Assembly (NCBI RefSeq): GCF_004341235.1
Contig: NZ_SLUP01000011.1
Span: 1 to 64,000 of the forward strand
Length of the DNA: 64,000 nucleotides
Direction of reading: 5' to 3'
Origin: Mariniflexile fucanivorans
Lineage (GTDB): Bacteria; Bacteroidota; Bacteroidia; Flavobacteriales; Flavobacteriaceae
Numbering within the stretch: the first letter of the stretch is position 1; every line of letters begins with the position of its first letter. Below the pieces are notes generated by a model that saw only the letters and a list, made by a program, of their open reading frames with translations, searched no databases and was not told the DNA's origin. A program made the position numbers and the translations under genes. This document shows positions 1-7,457 of this stretch, piece after piece.

Positions 1-85
1 AAATCTCACTATACAAAATAACCTTAATCCTCTCTTTTTGTTCTTTCTGTTTATGTACTTAAATTTAAAACTTTATTAATAAAAG

Positions 86-259
86 CTAACTTAAGATATA
101 CCAACCGATAAGCCCAACTACCAAAACCCACAAAAAAACCTCTTTAAGTAAATCTTTTGATACTATTAAGTAAAACAAGATGTAAACAAAAAAAGTCGCA
201 ATAAACCCATCTTTCCACATATAAAAGCAAAACAAGTTAATGTTAGAAAAAAACGACAT
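86..259 (-). CDS. Possible small two-helix membrane protein
   Basis: An open frame of 57 codons runs leftwards here; a shorter start at 220 gives 44 residues. The short form starts MWKDGF, has two strongly hydrophobic stretches (about residues 7-19 and 29-43) separated by the charged segment SKDLLKE, and ends GWYILS. That pattern is what a small membrane protein looks like and is unlikely in random AT-rich DNA, but I do not recognise a family. It is divergent from arsR. I saw no TAnnTTTG box for it. The start (220 or 259) is undecided. Confidence 0.45.
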   Translation of the reverse strand: MSFFSNINLFCFYMWKDGFIATFFVYILFYLIVSKDLLKEVFLWVLVVGLIGWYILS

Positions 260-301
260 TAATATCCATTTTTAATTTCAGCCTAATTAAAAAAAATTGA
301 T

Positions 302-349
302 AAATGTGACAAAAGTCACTTTTCAGTCCAAAAACCAATCGTACATTTG
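302..349 (+). promoter_or_regulatory. arsR operon promoter with Crp/Fnr-like palindrome
   Basis: A perfect inverted repeat, GTGAC-AAAA-GTCAC, occupies 306-319 (also readable as TGTGA-N6-TCACT). A Bacteroidota -7 box, TACATTTG, lies at 342-349, 11 bases before the arsR ATG. The palindrome centre (312.5) is 29.5 bp upstream of the box, which puts it near -42, the class II activator position. The same spacing occurs at 14665 and 15529. No clear TTTG -33 element is present, which suits an activator-dependent promoter. The binding protein is inferred, not shown. Confidence 0.55.
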
Positions 350-360
350 CGATAAGCAAT

Positions 361-666
361 ATGAAAAGAAGTTTAGAATCTATAGCATACAAAGAAAATA
401 CCGAAGCCTTGGCAAAATTTGCTAAAGCCTTAGGTCACCCTACACGTATTGCCATTTTAAAACATCTTGAAAACCAATCCTGCTGTTTTACGGGCGATTT
501 GGTAGATGTGTTTCCTTTGGCGCAATCTACTATTTCCCAACACCTTAAAGAATTAAAAAATGCGGGGTTAATTCAAGGCGAATTGAAACCACCAAAAATA
601 AAATACTGTATTAATCAGGAAAACTGGAACATTGCAAAATCTCTATTTCAGCAATTTTTTGATTGA
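361..666 (+). CDS. arsR: ArsR/SmtB-family metalloregulator
   Basis: A 101-residue winged-helix repressor of the ArsR family. The conserved opening ALGHPTRIAIL is at about residues 23-33 and the recognition helix LAQSTISQHLKELKNAG at about 53-69. In place of the classical ELCVCDL metal box it has SCCFTGDL, with adjacent Cys41 and Cys42 and a further Cys83, so a thiol sensor site for As(III), Sb(III) or organoarsenicals is plausible. It is the first gene of a same-strand operon with thioredoxin-like and permease genes and should autoregulate it. Length is normal for the family. The inducer cannot be read from sequence. Confidence 0.88.
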   Translation: MKRSLESIAYKENTEALAKFAKALGHPTRIAILKHLENQSCCFTGDLVDVFPLAQSTISQHLKELKNAGLIQGELKPPKIKYCINQENWNIAKSLFQQFFD

Positions 667-715
667 TATTTTTTAATAATCACATCGTCTATTGGCGATA
701 AACAAAACAAATATT

Positions 716-952
716 ATGAGTAAAGTAATTAAAATACTAGGAACAGGTTGCCCAAAATGTAAAACCATGACCGGAATTGTTAAAGAGGTCGTATCAGAAA
801 ACAACATAGATGCCACCGTTGAAAAAGTAGAGGACATTATGGAAATTATGAAATTTAACGTGATGACCACACCGGCATTGGTAATTGATGATATTATCAC
901 CATAAAAGGTAGAATCCCTTCAAAAGATGAAGTATTGGCGCTTTTAAAATAA
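716..952 (+). CDS. Small thioredoxin-fold redox protein (TM0996/MTH895, ArsE-like)
   Basis: A 78-residue thioredoxin-like protein with the motif GTGCPKCK (active-site CPKC, about residues 10-13) and the cis-proline region TTPALVIDD, typical of the TM0996/MTH895 redox family. The ATG at 716 is chosen over an in-frame TTG at 692 because the domain begins right after it. Members lie next to YraQ/ArsP permeases, and ArsE of the ArsEFG nitro-organoarsenical system is of this type. Here it sits between arsR and the permease, so it probably supplies electrons for arsenical reduction or keeps permease cysteines reduced. The ArsE assignment rests on context. Confidence 0.8.
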   Translation: MSKVIKILGTGCPKCKTMTGIVKEVVSENNIDATVEKVEDIMEIMKFNVMTTPALVIDDIITIKGRIPSKDEVLALLK

Positions 953-1052
953 CCATGCCGTTTGTTTAAAAAGCATATTGAAAAATTTGGTGCCATTTAC
1001 AATACCGTAAAATTATCATGCGCTATTTCTGGAACCATTAATACGATTGAAA

Positions 1053-2030
1053 ATGTTTGATTGGATACAAAATTTAGCAGATTGGTTGGTATACGATGTT
1101 TTAAACTTAACCAAAGGCGTACATCTGGCAGAAGCCCTCAATTTTTTTATTTATGACTCTATAAAGATATTACTGTTACTCTTCGTCATAATCTTTTTTA
1201 TGGGCATTGTAAACAGTTATTTTCCTATAGATAAAGTTAAAAATTACCTTTCAAGAAATAAATTGTACGGCTTGGAATACTTAATGGCGAGTCTTTTTGG
1301 TGTCGTAACGCCTTTTTGTTCTTGTTCTTCGGTGCCCTTGTTTATTGGGTTTGTTCGTGGCGGCATTCCTTTAGGGGTTACTTTTGCCTTTTTAATTACG
1401 TCGCCTTTGGTGAATGAAGTAGCCATCGGACTTTTTATTGGCTTATTCGGATTAAAAACTACCATTATTTATGTAGTTAGCGGCATTTTATTAGGTACTA
1501 TTTCGGGCTTTATTCTTCAAAAATTAAAATTAGAAGCTTATTTAACACCTTGGGTGAAAGAGGTTTTGGCAAACGCCCAAAAAGAACAAGATATTTTTAT
1601 TGCAGAAAAACAGAGCTTAAAACAACGATTATCAGTCATTTGGAGTGAAGTGTTAAACATACTAAAAGGTGTTATTCCTTATGTTTTAGTGGGAATTGCC
1701 ATTGGTGGGTTGATGCATGGTTATATTCCGGAAGGTTTTTTTGAAAAATACATGGCAAAAGACAACCTTTTTGCCGTACCAATTGCTACTATTTTGGCTG
1801 TACCTATGTATTCAAACGCATCTGGCATCCTTCCAGTAGCGCAAGTTTTAGTAGCAAAAGGCATTCCAATAGGTACTGCCATCGCTTTTATGATGGGCGT
1901 TGTTGGTTTATCTCTACCGGAAGCCATGCTTTTAAAAAAGGTAATGACCTTTAAACTAATTGCCATCTTTTTTAGTGTTGTTACGCTATGCATTATCATT
2001 TCAGGGTATTTATTCAATATCATATTATAA
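1053..2030 (+). CDS. ArsP/YraQ-family permease
   Basis: A 325-residue polytopic membrane protein with about eight hydrophobic segments in two halves. The family signature TPFCSCSSVPLF, with two cysteines, lies in the first half (about residues 88-99) and MYSNASGILP is its counterpart in the second. ArsP proteins export trivalent organoarsenicals such as methylarsenite; other members of this permease group have been linked to metal efflux. The cytoplasmic loop of about 50 residues between the halves is normal. The ATG at 1053 is preferred to a TTG two codons earlier. Its position between a thioredoxin-like gene and ArsF/ArsG-like genes supports an arsenical role. Confidence 0.8.
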   Translation: MFDWIQNLADWLVYDVLNLTKGVHLAEALNFFIYDSIKILLLLFVIIFFMGIVNSYFPIDKVKNYLSRNKLYGLEYLMASLFGVVTPFCSCSSVPLFIGFVRGGIPLGVTFAFLITSPLVNEVAIGLFIGLFGLKTTIIYVVSGILLGTISGFILQKLKLEAYLTPWVKEVLANAQKEQDIFIAEKQSLKQRLSVIWSEVLNILKGVIPYVLVGIAIGGLMHGYIPEGFFEKYMAKDNLFAVPIATILAVPMYSNASGILPVAQVLVAKGIPIGTAIAFMMGVVGLSLPEAMLLKKVMTFKLIAIFFSVVTLCIIISGYLFNIIL

Positions 2031-2049
2031 ACTATAAATCAATAAAAAA

Positions 2050-2490
2050 ATGAGTAAAACAATTAAATTTATTACCGTATTAGCCATCGGCTTCATGCTA
2101 ACGGCTTGCAATGGTCAAAGCAAAAGCAAAGACCAATCTCCTGCGCAATCCATTTCGAAAATTGAAGTTTTAGACTTCCACTCTACCCACAGATGTATGA
2201 CGTGTAATGCTATTGAAGCCAATACAAAATATACATTGGACACCTATTTTTCAAAGGAATTGAAAGATAAAAAAATTACATTTCAAACTATAAATGTAGA
2301 TGAAAAAAAGAACGAAAAAATAGCTGAAAAATTTGAAGCATCTGGTACTTCATTAATTTTAAATGTGATTAAAAACGGAAAAGAAAAACAAATAAATTTA
2401 ACCGAATTTGCTTTTATGAATGGAAACGATCAAGATGTTTTTTCCAAAGAATTGAAAGACAAAATTAATACCGAATTAAAAACACTCTAA
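2050..2490 (+). CDS. Thioredoxin-like lipoprotein, ArsF-family
   Basis: A 146-residue exported lipoprotein: a hydrophobic signal ends in the lipobox MLTAC (Cys20). The mature part is a thioredoxin-like domain with HRCMTCNAIE, a CxxC motif at about residues 50-53, and the tail conserved in the family called nitrophenyl compound nitroreductase subunit ArsF. ArsF works with ArsE in reducing nitroaromatic arsenicals before ArsG exports the product. The gene abuts the ArsG-like permease (ATG directly after this stop), so the pair is very probably cotranscribed. Substrate is inferred from family and context. Confidence 0.78.
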   Translation: MSKTIKFITVLAIGFMLTACNGQSKSKDQSPAQSISKIEVLDFHSTHRCMTCNAIEANTKYTLDTYFSKELKDKKITFQTINVDEKKNEKIAEKFEASGTSLILNVIKNGKEKQINLTEFAFMNGNDQDVFSKELKDKINTELKTL

Positions 2491-3198
2491 ATGGATTTTT
2501 TACAATCACTTTTAGAAAATTACAATATTCCCATTTTATCGGCCTTTGTACTCGGACTAATGACTGCCATTAGTCCGTGCCCATTGGCAACCAATATTAC
2601 AGCAACCGCATTTATCTCTAAAAATATTGCGAGCAAACGAAAAGTGTTTTTAAGTGGTTTATTGTATTCTTTAGGAAGAGGATTTAGTTATACAGCCATT
2701 GGTTTAATTTTATATTTTGGTGCTAGCAAGTTTCATATCGCTCGATTTTTTAACCAAAATGGCGAAAAATATTTAGGTCCTTTATTAATAATAATTGGTT
2801 TGATTATGCTAAACGTTATCAAACTTAACTTTTTAGGAACCTCGAATTTTCAAGAAAAACTATCCGATAAATTTAAAGATAAAGGTCTTTTAGGTTCTTT
2901 TTTAATTGGGGTTATTTTTGCTTTGGCTTTTTGTCCCTATAGTGGCGCCTTATTTTTTGGTATGTTAATTCCGATGACAATCGCATCATCAGAAGGACTT
3001 TATCTGCCCATAATATTCGCTTTTGGAACAGGATTACCTGTTATTTTGTTTACCTATTTACTAGCCTTTACAGCAGGAAAAGTGGGCGTTTTTTATAACA
3101 GAATTACAAAAATTGAAAAAACCATGCGATTAGTGGCCGGTGTTGTTTTTATTCTAACAGGATTGTACTATGTTTCCATTTTTTTAGGCGTATTGTAA
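2491..3198 (+). CDS. ArsG-family efflux permease (DsbD/CcdA-like)
   Basis: A 235-residue integral membrane protein with six predicted helices and two matching cysteine-proline motifs, SPCPLATN (about residues 28-35) and AFCPYSGA (about 147-154), the pseudo-symmetric arrangement of CcdA/DsbD-type membrane thiol proteins and of the ArsG family. ArsG is described as an efflux permease for trivalent aromatic arsenicals. It starts immediately after the ArsF-like stop codon and is the last gene of the operon. A plain CcdA function in electron transfer cannot be excluded by reading alone. Confidence 0.78.
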   Translation: MDFLQSLLENYNIPILSAFVLGLMTAISPCPLATNITATAFISKNIASKRKVFLSGLLYSLGRGFSYTAIGLILYFGASKFHIARFFNQNGEKYLGPLLIIIGLIMLNVIKLNFLGTSNFQEKLSDKFKDKGLLGSFLIGVIFALAFCPYSGALFFGMLIPMTIASSEGLYLPIIFAFGTGLPVILFTYLLAFTAGKVGVFYNRITKIEKTMRLVAGVVFILTGLYYVSIFLGVL

Positions 3199-3499
3199 TG
3201 ACCAAATTTAAAAACCAGAAACGTAGCCATCAAGTGAACTCTAAATGTTTATTTTCTTTTTTTCAGTATAGTTTAGTTTTCCTATACTGGTAAAAAATCA
3301 GCGATTATCTGTTAAATCAGCGGGAGACCAAATATAAGTGTATGGAAAATTTATCCCACAGATTTCGCGGATTTACACAGAATAAAAAATAATTTTTTTC
3401 TACGTTATAAAGAAATCACCATCAAACAATCAATTTATGTGTTTATGATACTTTGCGGACAATCAATCTTTCCTAAATCAAGATCTAAAGAATTACATG
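3199..3499. repeat. Gene-free stretch with dispersed-repeat-like sequence and hairpin
   Basis: No gene is seen. An 8-bp perfect stem (CAGTATAG / CTATACTG, 10-base loop) lies at 3264-3289, without a following T-run, so it is not a classical terminator. Around 3299-3390 the text holds phrases such as ATCAGCGGGAGA and CACAGATTTCGCGGATTT, which resemble a decayed intergenic repeat I recall from flavobacterial genomes. That identification is from memory of the pattern only. Confidence 0.35.
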
Positions 3500-3820
3500 T
3501 CATTTTGTTTCAATAGTATTTTCCAAAAGCAAACCGCCTTTGTACATCCCTTTTAAAACGGGACGAATGGCTCTTCCCAATTCAGTTAAACTATATTCTA
3601 CACGTGGTGGTACTTCAGGAAAAACCGTTCTTTTAACCAATCCATCTACTTCCAATTCTTTAAGTTGCTTGGTCATCATTCTTTCACTAATATCCGGCAT
3701 AAGTTTTACCAATTCATTATATCGCTTATCACCTTGATACAGATGTAAAATAATGGTTCCTTTTCTTTTTCCTTTTATAGAATTGATAAAGGTATCAATT
3801 GGACAATAACTTTTTTTCAT
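3500..3820 (-). CDS. HxlR-family transcriptional regulator
   Basis: A 106-residue winged-helix protein. CPIDTFINSIKGKR, then RYNELVKLMPDISERMMTKQLKEL (recognition helix) and VEYSLTELG are the conserved HxlR features. The ATG at 3820 is chosen over a TTG eleven codons upstream because AAAGGA precedes it at the right distance and the family N-terminus starts there. HxlR proteins usually repress a divergent enzyme gene in response to electrophiles or redox stress. It diverges from the YhdH-type reductase at 3959, with about 138 bp between the starts, so that gene is its likely target. Confidence 0.85.
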   Translation of the reverse strand: MKKSYCPIDTFINSIKGKRKGTIILHLYQGDKRYNELVKLMPDISERMMTKQLKELEVDGLVKRTVFPEVPPRVEYSLTELGRAIRPVLKGMYKGGLLLENTIETK

Positions 3821-3958
3821 TTTTTTTCCTTTGGATGTGCAGGATATATTCAAAATAGCACAAAATGTTCGTTAGGGCAAAAATTGTAAGGTCTTGTATA
3901 CCAACATATTTTCACCGAACTTTGTTGTAAAATTAAACAAAAGTTATAACATACTATC

Positions 3959-4951
3959 ATGAAAACCGAATCAACATTTAAAGCATTTCGTGTAGAAGAA
4001 CACGAAGGAACCTTTAATACCGCTATAAAAGACATGCCTTTTAAACCCTTAGAAACGGGCGATTTACTTATAAAAGTACATTATAGTTCCATAAACTATA
4101 AGGATGCGCTATCGGCAAGCGGAAATAAAGGAGTTACGCGACAATACCCACACACACCTGGCGTAGATGCCGTTGGAACTGTTGTTACTTCAAAATCAGA
4201 TTTATTTAAAGCAGATGAAAAAGTGATTGTAACCAGTTACGATCTAGGTATGAATACCGATGGTGGCTTTGCCGAATATATTAAAGTACCTGCAGCTTGG
4301 GCCGTAAAATTACCCGAAAATCTTAGCATGAAAGAAGCCATGATATTGGGTACTGCAGGGTTAACAGCAGGTATGTCTGTATTACGCTTAACACAATTGG
4401 TTAAACCAAAAGATGGAACTATTATAGTATCTGGAGCTACGGGTGGTGTAGGTGCCTTAAGCGTATCTATACTTAGCAAATTAGGTTATGATGTAGCAGC
4501 TATTACAGGTAAAGAAACCGAAACCAATTACTTAACACATATGGGTGCAAAAAGCATTATAAAACGAAGCGATTTTGAAGCTTTAGATAACAAACCGCTT
4601 TTAAAACCACAATTTGCCGGTGGTATAGATACTGTGGGCGGTGTTATTCTTGAAAATATAATTAAAACAACTAACCATATGGGCGTGGTAACCAGTTGCG
4701 GTAATGTAGCGTCTCCAAAACTTAATTTAACCGTATTTCCATTTATATTACGAGGTGTTACTTTAGTTGGCATAGACTCTCAAAATTACCCGATGCATTT
4801 TAGAGAGGAAGTTTGGAATAAATTAGCATCCGATTGGAAACCGAGTACGCTATCTGAAACATGTAATGAAATAACATTAAACGAATTGGATAAAAATATG
4901 GCGCTCATTCTTAAAGGGCAATTAAAAGGGAGAACGGTTGTTGCTTTGTAA
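3959..4951 (+). CDS. YhdH/YhfP-family quinone oxidoreductase
   Basis: A 330-residue zinc-free medium-chain dehydrogenase/reductase. The GroES-like N-terminal half contains SSINYKDALSASG and HTPGVDAVGTV; the Rossmann half has the NADP-binding segment VSGATGGVGALS at about residues 159-170. The best studied relative (AcuI/YhdH) reduces acryloyl-CoA with NADPH; others act on alpha,beta-unsaturated carbonyls. The neighbouring divergent HxlR gene fits control by reactive electrophiles. Full length. A strong hairpin terminator follows at 5023. Confidence 0.85.
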   Translation: MKTESTFKAFRVEEHEGTFNTAIKDMPFKPLETGDLLIKVHYSSINYKDALSASGNKGVTRQYPHTPGVDAVGTVVTSKSDLFKADEKVIVTSYDLGMNTDGGFAEYIKVPAAWAVKLPENLSMKEAMILGTAGLTAGMSVLRLTQLVKPKDGTIIVSGATGGVGALSVSILSKLGYDVAAITGKETETNYLTHMGAKSIIKRSDFEALDNKPLLKPQFAGGIDTVGGVILENIIKTTNHMGVVTSCGNVASPKLNLTVFPFILRGVTLVGIDSQNYPMHFREEVWNKLASDWKPSTLSETCNEITLNELDKNMALILKGQLKGRTVVAL

Positions 4952-5022
4952 GCACAAAATTTCAACCACCTACAAAGGAATCCTTTAATTTTAAAGGGCA
5001 CTAAAAAAGTAGCATAAATAAT

Positions 5023-5068
5023 AAAAGCAGTAAAATATAGAGGTATCTTTATTTTTACTGCTTTTTTC
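5023..5068 (+). terminator. Intrinsic terminator after yhdH-type gene
   Basis: AAAAGCAGTAAAA (5023-5035) pairs with TTTTACTGCTTTT (5053-5065) and is followed by T residues, 72 bases after the stop codon at 4951. Confidence 0.8.
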
Positions 5069-5179
5069 GTATTTGATTATTAAAAATACAAATTATGCTA
5101 GCTTAAAAGAAAAACCTGCTTTTAAGTACTTACTAAATGATGGCAAATAATACTATATTTACTCAATAATTTATTTCAA

Positions 5180-6268
5180 TTGAATTCAAAACTAATTGCA
5201 AACGGTATTTTAAGGGCAGTAGCTATTATTTTAGGCATTACTTTGCTGCTATGGTTTTTATACAAAATACAATCGGTTATTGGGTATATTGCTATTGCTG
5301 CCGTTATTTCTTTAATTGGCAGACCTGTTGTGTTGTTTTTAGAACGCCGCCTCAAGTTTAAAAACACCTTTGCTGTTATTGTTACCATGGTCATTCTTAT
5401 AGGGTTATTTATTGGCCTATTGGCTTTGTTTATTCCTTTAATTATGAAACAAGGTCATAATTTATCGTTGTTAAATATCGAGGAACTTCAAAGTAACATG
5501 GAGTCTTTATATATTGAAATTACCGACTATTTCAATATGCATCAAATTGATTTAGAGCGATCTATAAAAGAATCCAACTTCCTTTCAAAAATAGATTATT
5601 CATTAATACCTAATTTTTTAAATTCGGTTGTTAGTGGTTTGGGAAGCTTTAGTATCGGTTTGTTTTCTGTATTATTTATTTCCTTTTTCTTTTTAAAAGA
5701 CAGTCGTTTATTTGAAAGTGGCGTCCTTACTTTTATTCCTGAAAACAAAGAATCGGGATGGAAAAACTCTTCAACAAAAATAAAAGATTTACTTTCAAGG
5801 TACTTTGTTGGTCTTATTTTTCAAATACTAATCTTATTCATTATTTACACCATCGGGCTATTAATTTTAGATGTTGAAAACGCTATTGTTATTGCCTTTT
5901 TATGTGCTTTATTAAATCTTGTTCCCTATGTTGGCCCGCTAGTTGGAGGCTTTTTAATGTTAACACTTACCATGACAAGTAACCTTGGCGAAAGTTTTAG
6001 CGCCGTTATTTTGCCTAAAACATTTTGGGTGTTTATTGTATTCATTATCGGTCAATTGGTTGATAATTTTTTCAGCCAGCCCATCATATTTTCAAAAAGT
6101 GTGAAATCGCATCCGTTGGAAATATTTTTGGTCATTTTAATTACAGGTATTTTATTTGGTATTATTGGATTAATGCTTGCTGTACCAGCTTACACAGCTA
6201 TTAAGGTTATTTTGAAAGAGTTTTTATCTGAAAATAAAATTGTAAAAAAACTGACTAAAAATTTATAA
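5180..6268 (+). CDS. AI-2E family transporter
   Basis: A 362-residue membrane protein of the AI-2E/PerM/TqsA family, with paired N-terminal helices, a soluble amphipathic middle part (about residues 95-150) and a C-terminal helical bundle holding LLNLVPYVGPLVGGF and FFSQPIIFSKSVKSHPLEIF, both typical. Members export small molecules or, in some bacteria, act as Na+/H+ antiporters; the name does not prove autoinducer transport. Translation probably begins at TTG 5180, as no ATG precedes the first helix. The methyltransferase gene follows after 7 bases. Confidence 0.85.
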   Translation: MNSKLIANGILRAVAIILGITLLLWFLYKIQSVIGYIAIAAVISLIGRPVVLFLERRLKFKNTFAVIVTMVILIGLFIGLLALFIPLIMKQGHNLSLLNIEELQSNMESLYIEITDYFNMHQIDLERSIKESNFLSKIDYSLIPNFLNSVVSGLGSFSIGLFSVLFISFFFLKDSRLFESGVLTFIPENKESGWKNSSTKIKDLLSRYFVGLIFQILILFIIYTIGLLILDVENAIVIAFLCALLNLVPYVGPLVGGFLMLTLTMTSNLGESFSAVILPKTFWVFIVFIIGQLVDNFFSQPIIFSKSVKSHPLEIFLVILITGILFGIIGLMLAVPAYTAIKVILKEFLSENKIVKKLTKNL

Positions 6269-6275
6269 AAACCTT

Positions 6276-7457
6276 TTGAATACTTCTGTTTTAAATATTG
6301 AAATTCAAAAATTTATAGCTGAAAATTTAAATGCTAATATTGCTTCTTTGCTTTTAAAAGGAACCCACTTTGCCGATATTGAAACTAAAGCCATTATTGA
6401 ACAAATTGAAGCTAAAAAACGTTGCGAAAAGAAACTGCCCACTTGGTTTGAAAGCGAAAATATTTATTACCCCAACAAATTAAACATTGAACAAACCTCG
6501 TCTGAACTAACGGCTGAATACAAATCGAGTTTAATGAATGGTGAAACTATCATCGATTTAACCGGTGGTTTTGGAGTCGATTGTTATTATTTTTCGAAAG
6601 TTTTTAAAACGGTTGAACACTGCGAAATTAACGAAGCACTTTCTAAAATAGTAACACACAATTACAAACAATTAGGAGTTCAAAATATAAAAACCCATGC
6701 TATTGACGGGATTAACTATTTAAAATCCAGTCACAAAAATTACGATTGGATTTATATAGACCCTTCCCGCAGACATGATAGTAAAGGAAAAGTCTTTTTT
6801 CTGAATGATTGCCTACCAAACGTACCAGAACATATCCATTTACTTTTTAATCACGCTAAAAATATTTTAATTAAAACATCGCCGCTGCTCGATTTTTCGG
6901 TTGGTATTAATGAATTAAAACATGTTAAAACCATACATGTAGTAGCTGTAAATAATGAAGTTAAAGAGTTATTATGGGTATTGGAAGCTGGATTTAACGA
7001 TGCTATTTCCATAAAAACCATCAACCTTAAAAAAGACACCCATGATGTTTTTAATTTTTATTTGGAAGATGAAAAAAGTGCTACTTCAACCTATAGCGAA
7101 CCACTCACCTATCTATACGAGCCTAATAGTGCTGTTTTAAAAGCTGGTGGATTCCATTCTGTTTCTAAGCAATTGAAGGTTTTTAAGCTTCACAAACATT
7201 CGCATTTATATACTAGTGATACTTTGCTGAATTTCCCCGGAAGGGTTTTTAAAATTGAACAAAGTATTCTTTATAACAAAAAGAATATAAAAAAACTAGG
7301 CATAAAAAAAGCTAATATTACCACCCGAAACTTTCCCGAAACGGTGGAACAATTGCGTAAAAAATTCAATATTAGGGATGGAGGCAACACCTATTTATTT
7401 TTCACGACTAATACGGAAAATAATACCTTGATACTTCTAACTACAAAGGTTGATTAA
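6276..7457 (+). CDS. Class I SAM-dependent methyltransferase, PG_1098 type
   Basis: A 393-residue protein with an N-terminal helical region, a Rossmann methyltransferase core carrying IIDLTGGFGVDCYYFS (SAM-binding motif I, about residues 92-107) and WIYIDPSRR (motif IV, about 157-165), and a C-terminal THUMP-like/ferredoxin-like part. This matches the Bacteroidota PG_1098 family, thought to act on RNA; the substrate is not known to me. The start is a TTG at 6276. It converges with the next minus-strand gene, the two stop codons overlapping by 4 bp. Confidence 0.8.
   Translation: MNTSVLNIEIQKFIAENLNANIASLLLKGTHFADIETKAIIEQIEAKKRCEKKLPTWFESENIYYPNKLNIEQTSSELTAEYKSSLMNGETIIDLTGGFGVDCYYFSKVFKTVEHCEINEALSKIVTHNYKQLGVQNIKTHAIDGINYLKSSHKNYDWIYIDPSRRHDSKGKVFFLNDCLPNVPEHIHLLFNHAKNILIKTSPLLDFSVGINELKHVKTIHVVAVNNEVKELLWVLEAGFNDAISIKTINLKKDTHDVFNFYLEDEKSATSTYSEPLTYLYEPNSAVLKAGGFHSVSKQLKVFKLHKHSHLYTSDTLLNFPGRVFKIEQSILYNKKNIKKLGIKKANITTRNFPETVEQLRKKFNIRDGGNTYLFFTTNTENNTLILLTTKVD

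Noticed and set aside
673-996. Minus-strand ORF of 107 codons
   Set aside because: Shadow of the thioredoxin-like gene, which has a clear CPKC motif on the plus strand.
3264-3289. Terminator of the ars operon
   Set aside because: Good stem, but the T-run precedes rather than follows it; kept only as a hairpin.
5180-6268. Quorum-sensing autoinducer-2 exporter
   Set aside because: The family name is historical; nothing here supports AI-2 transport.
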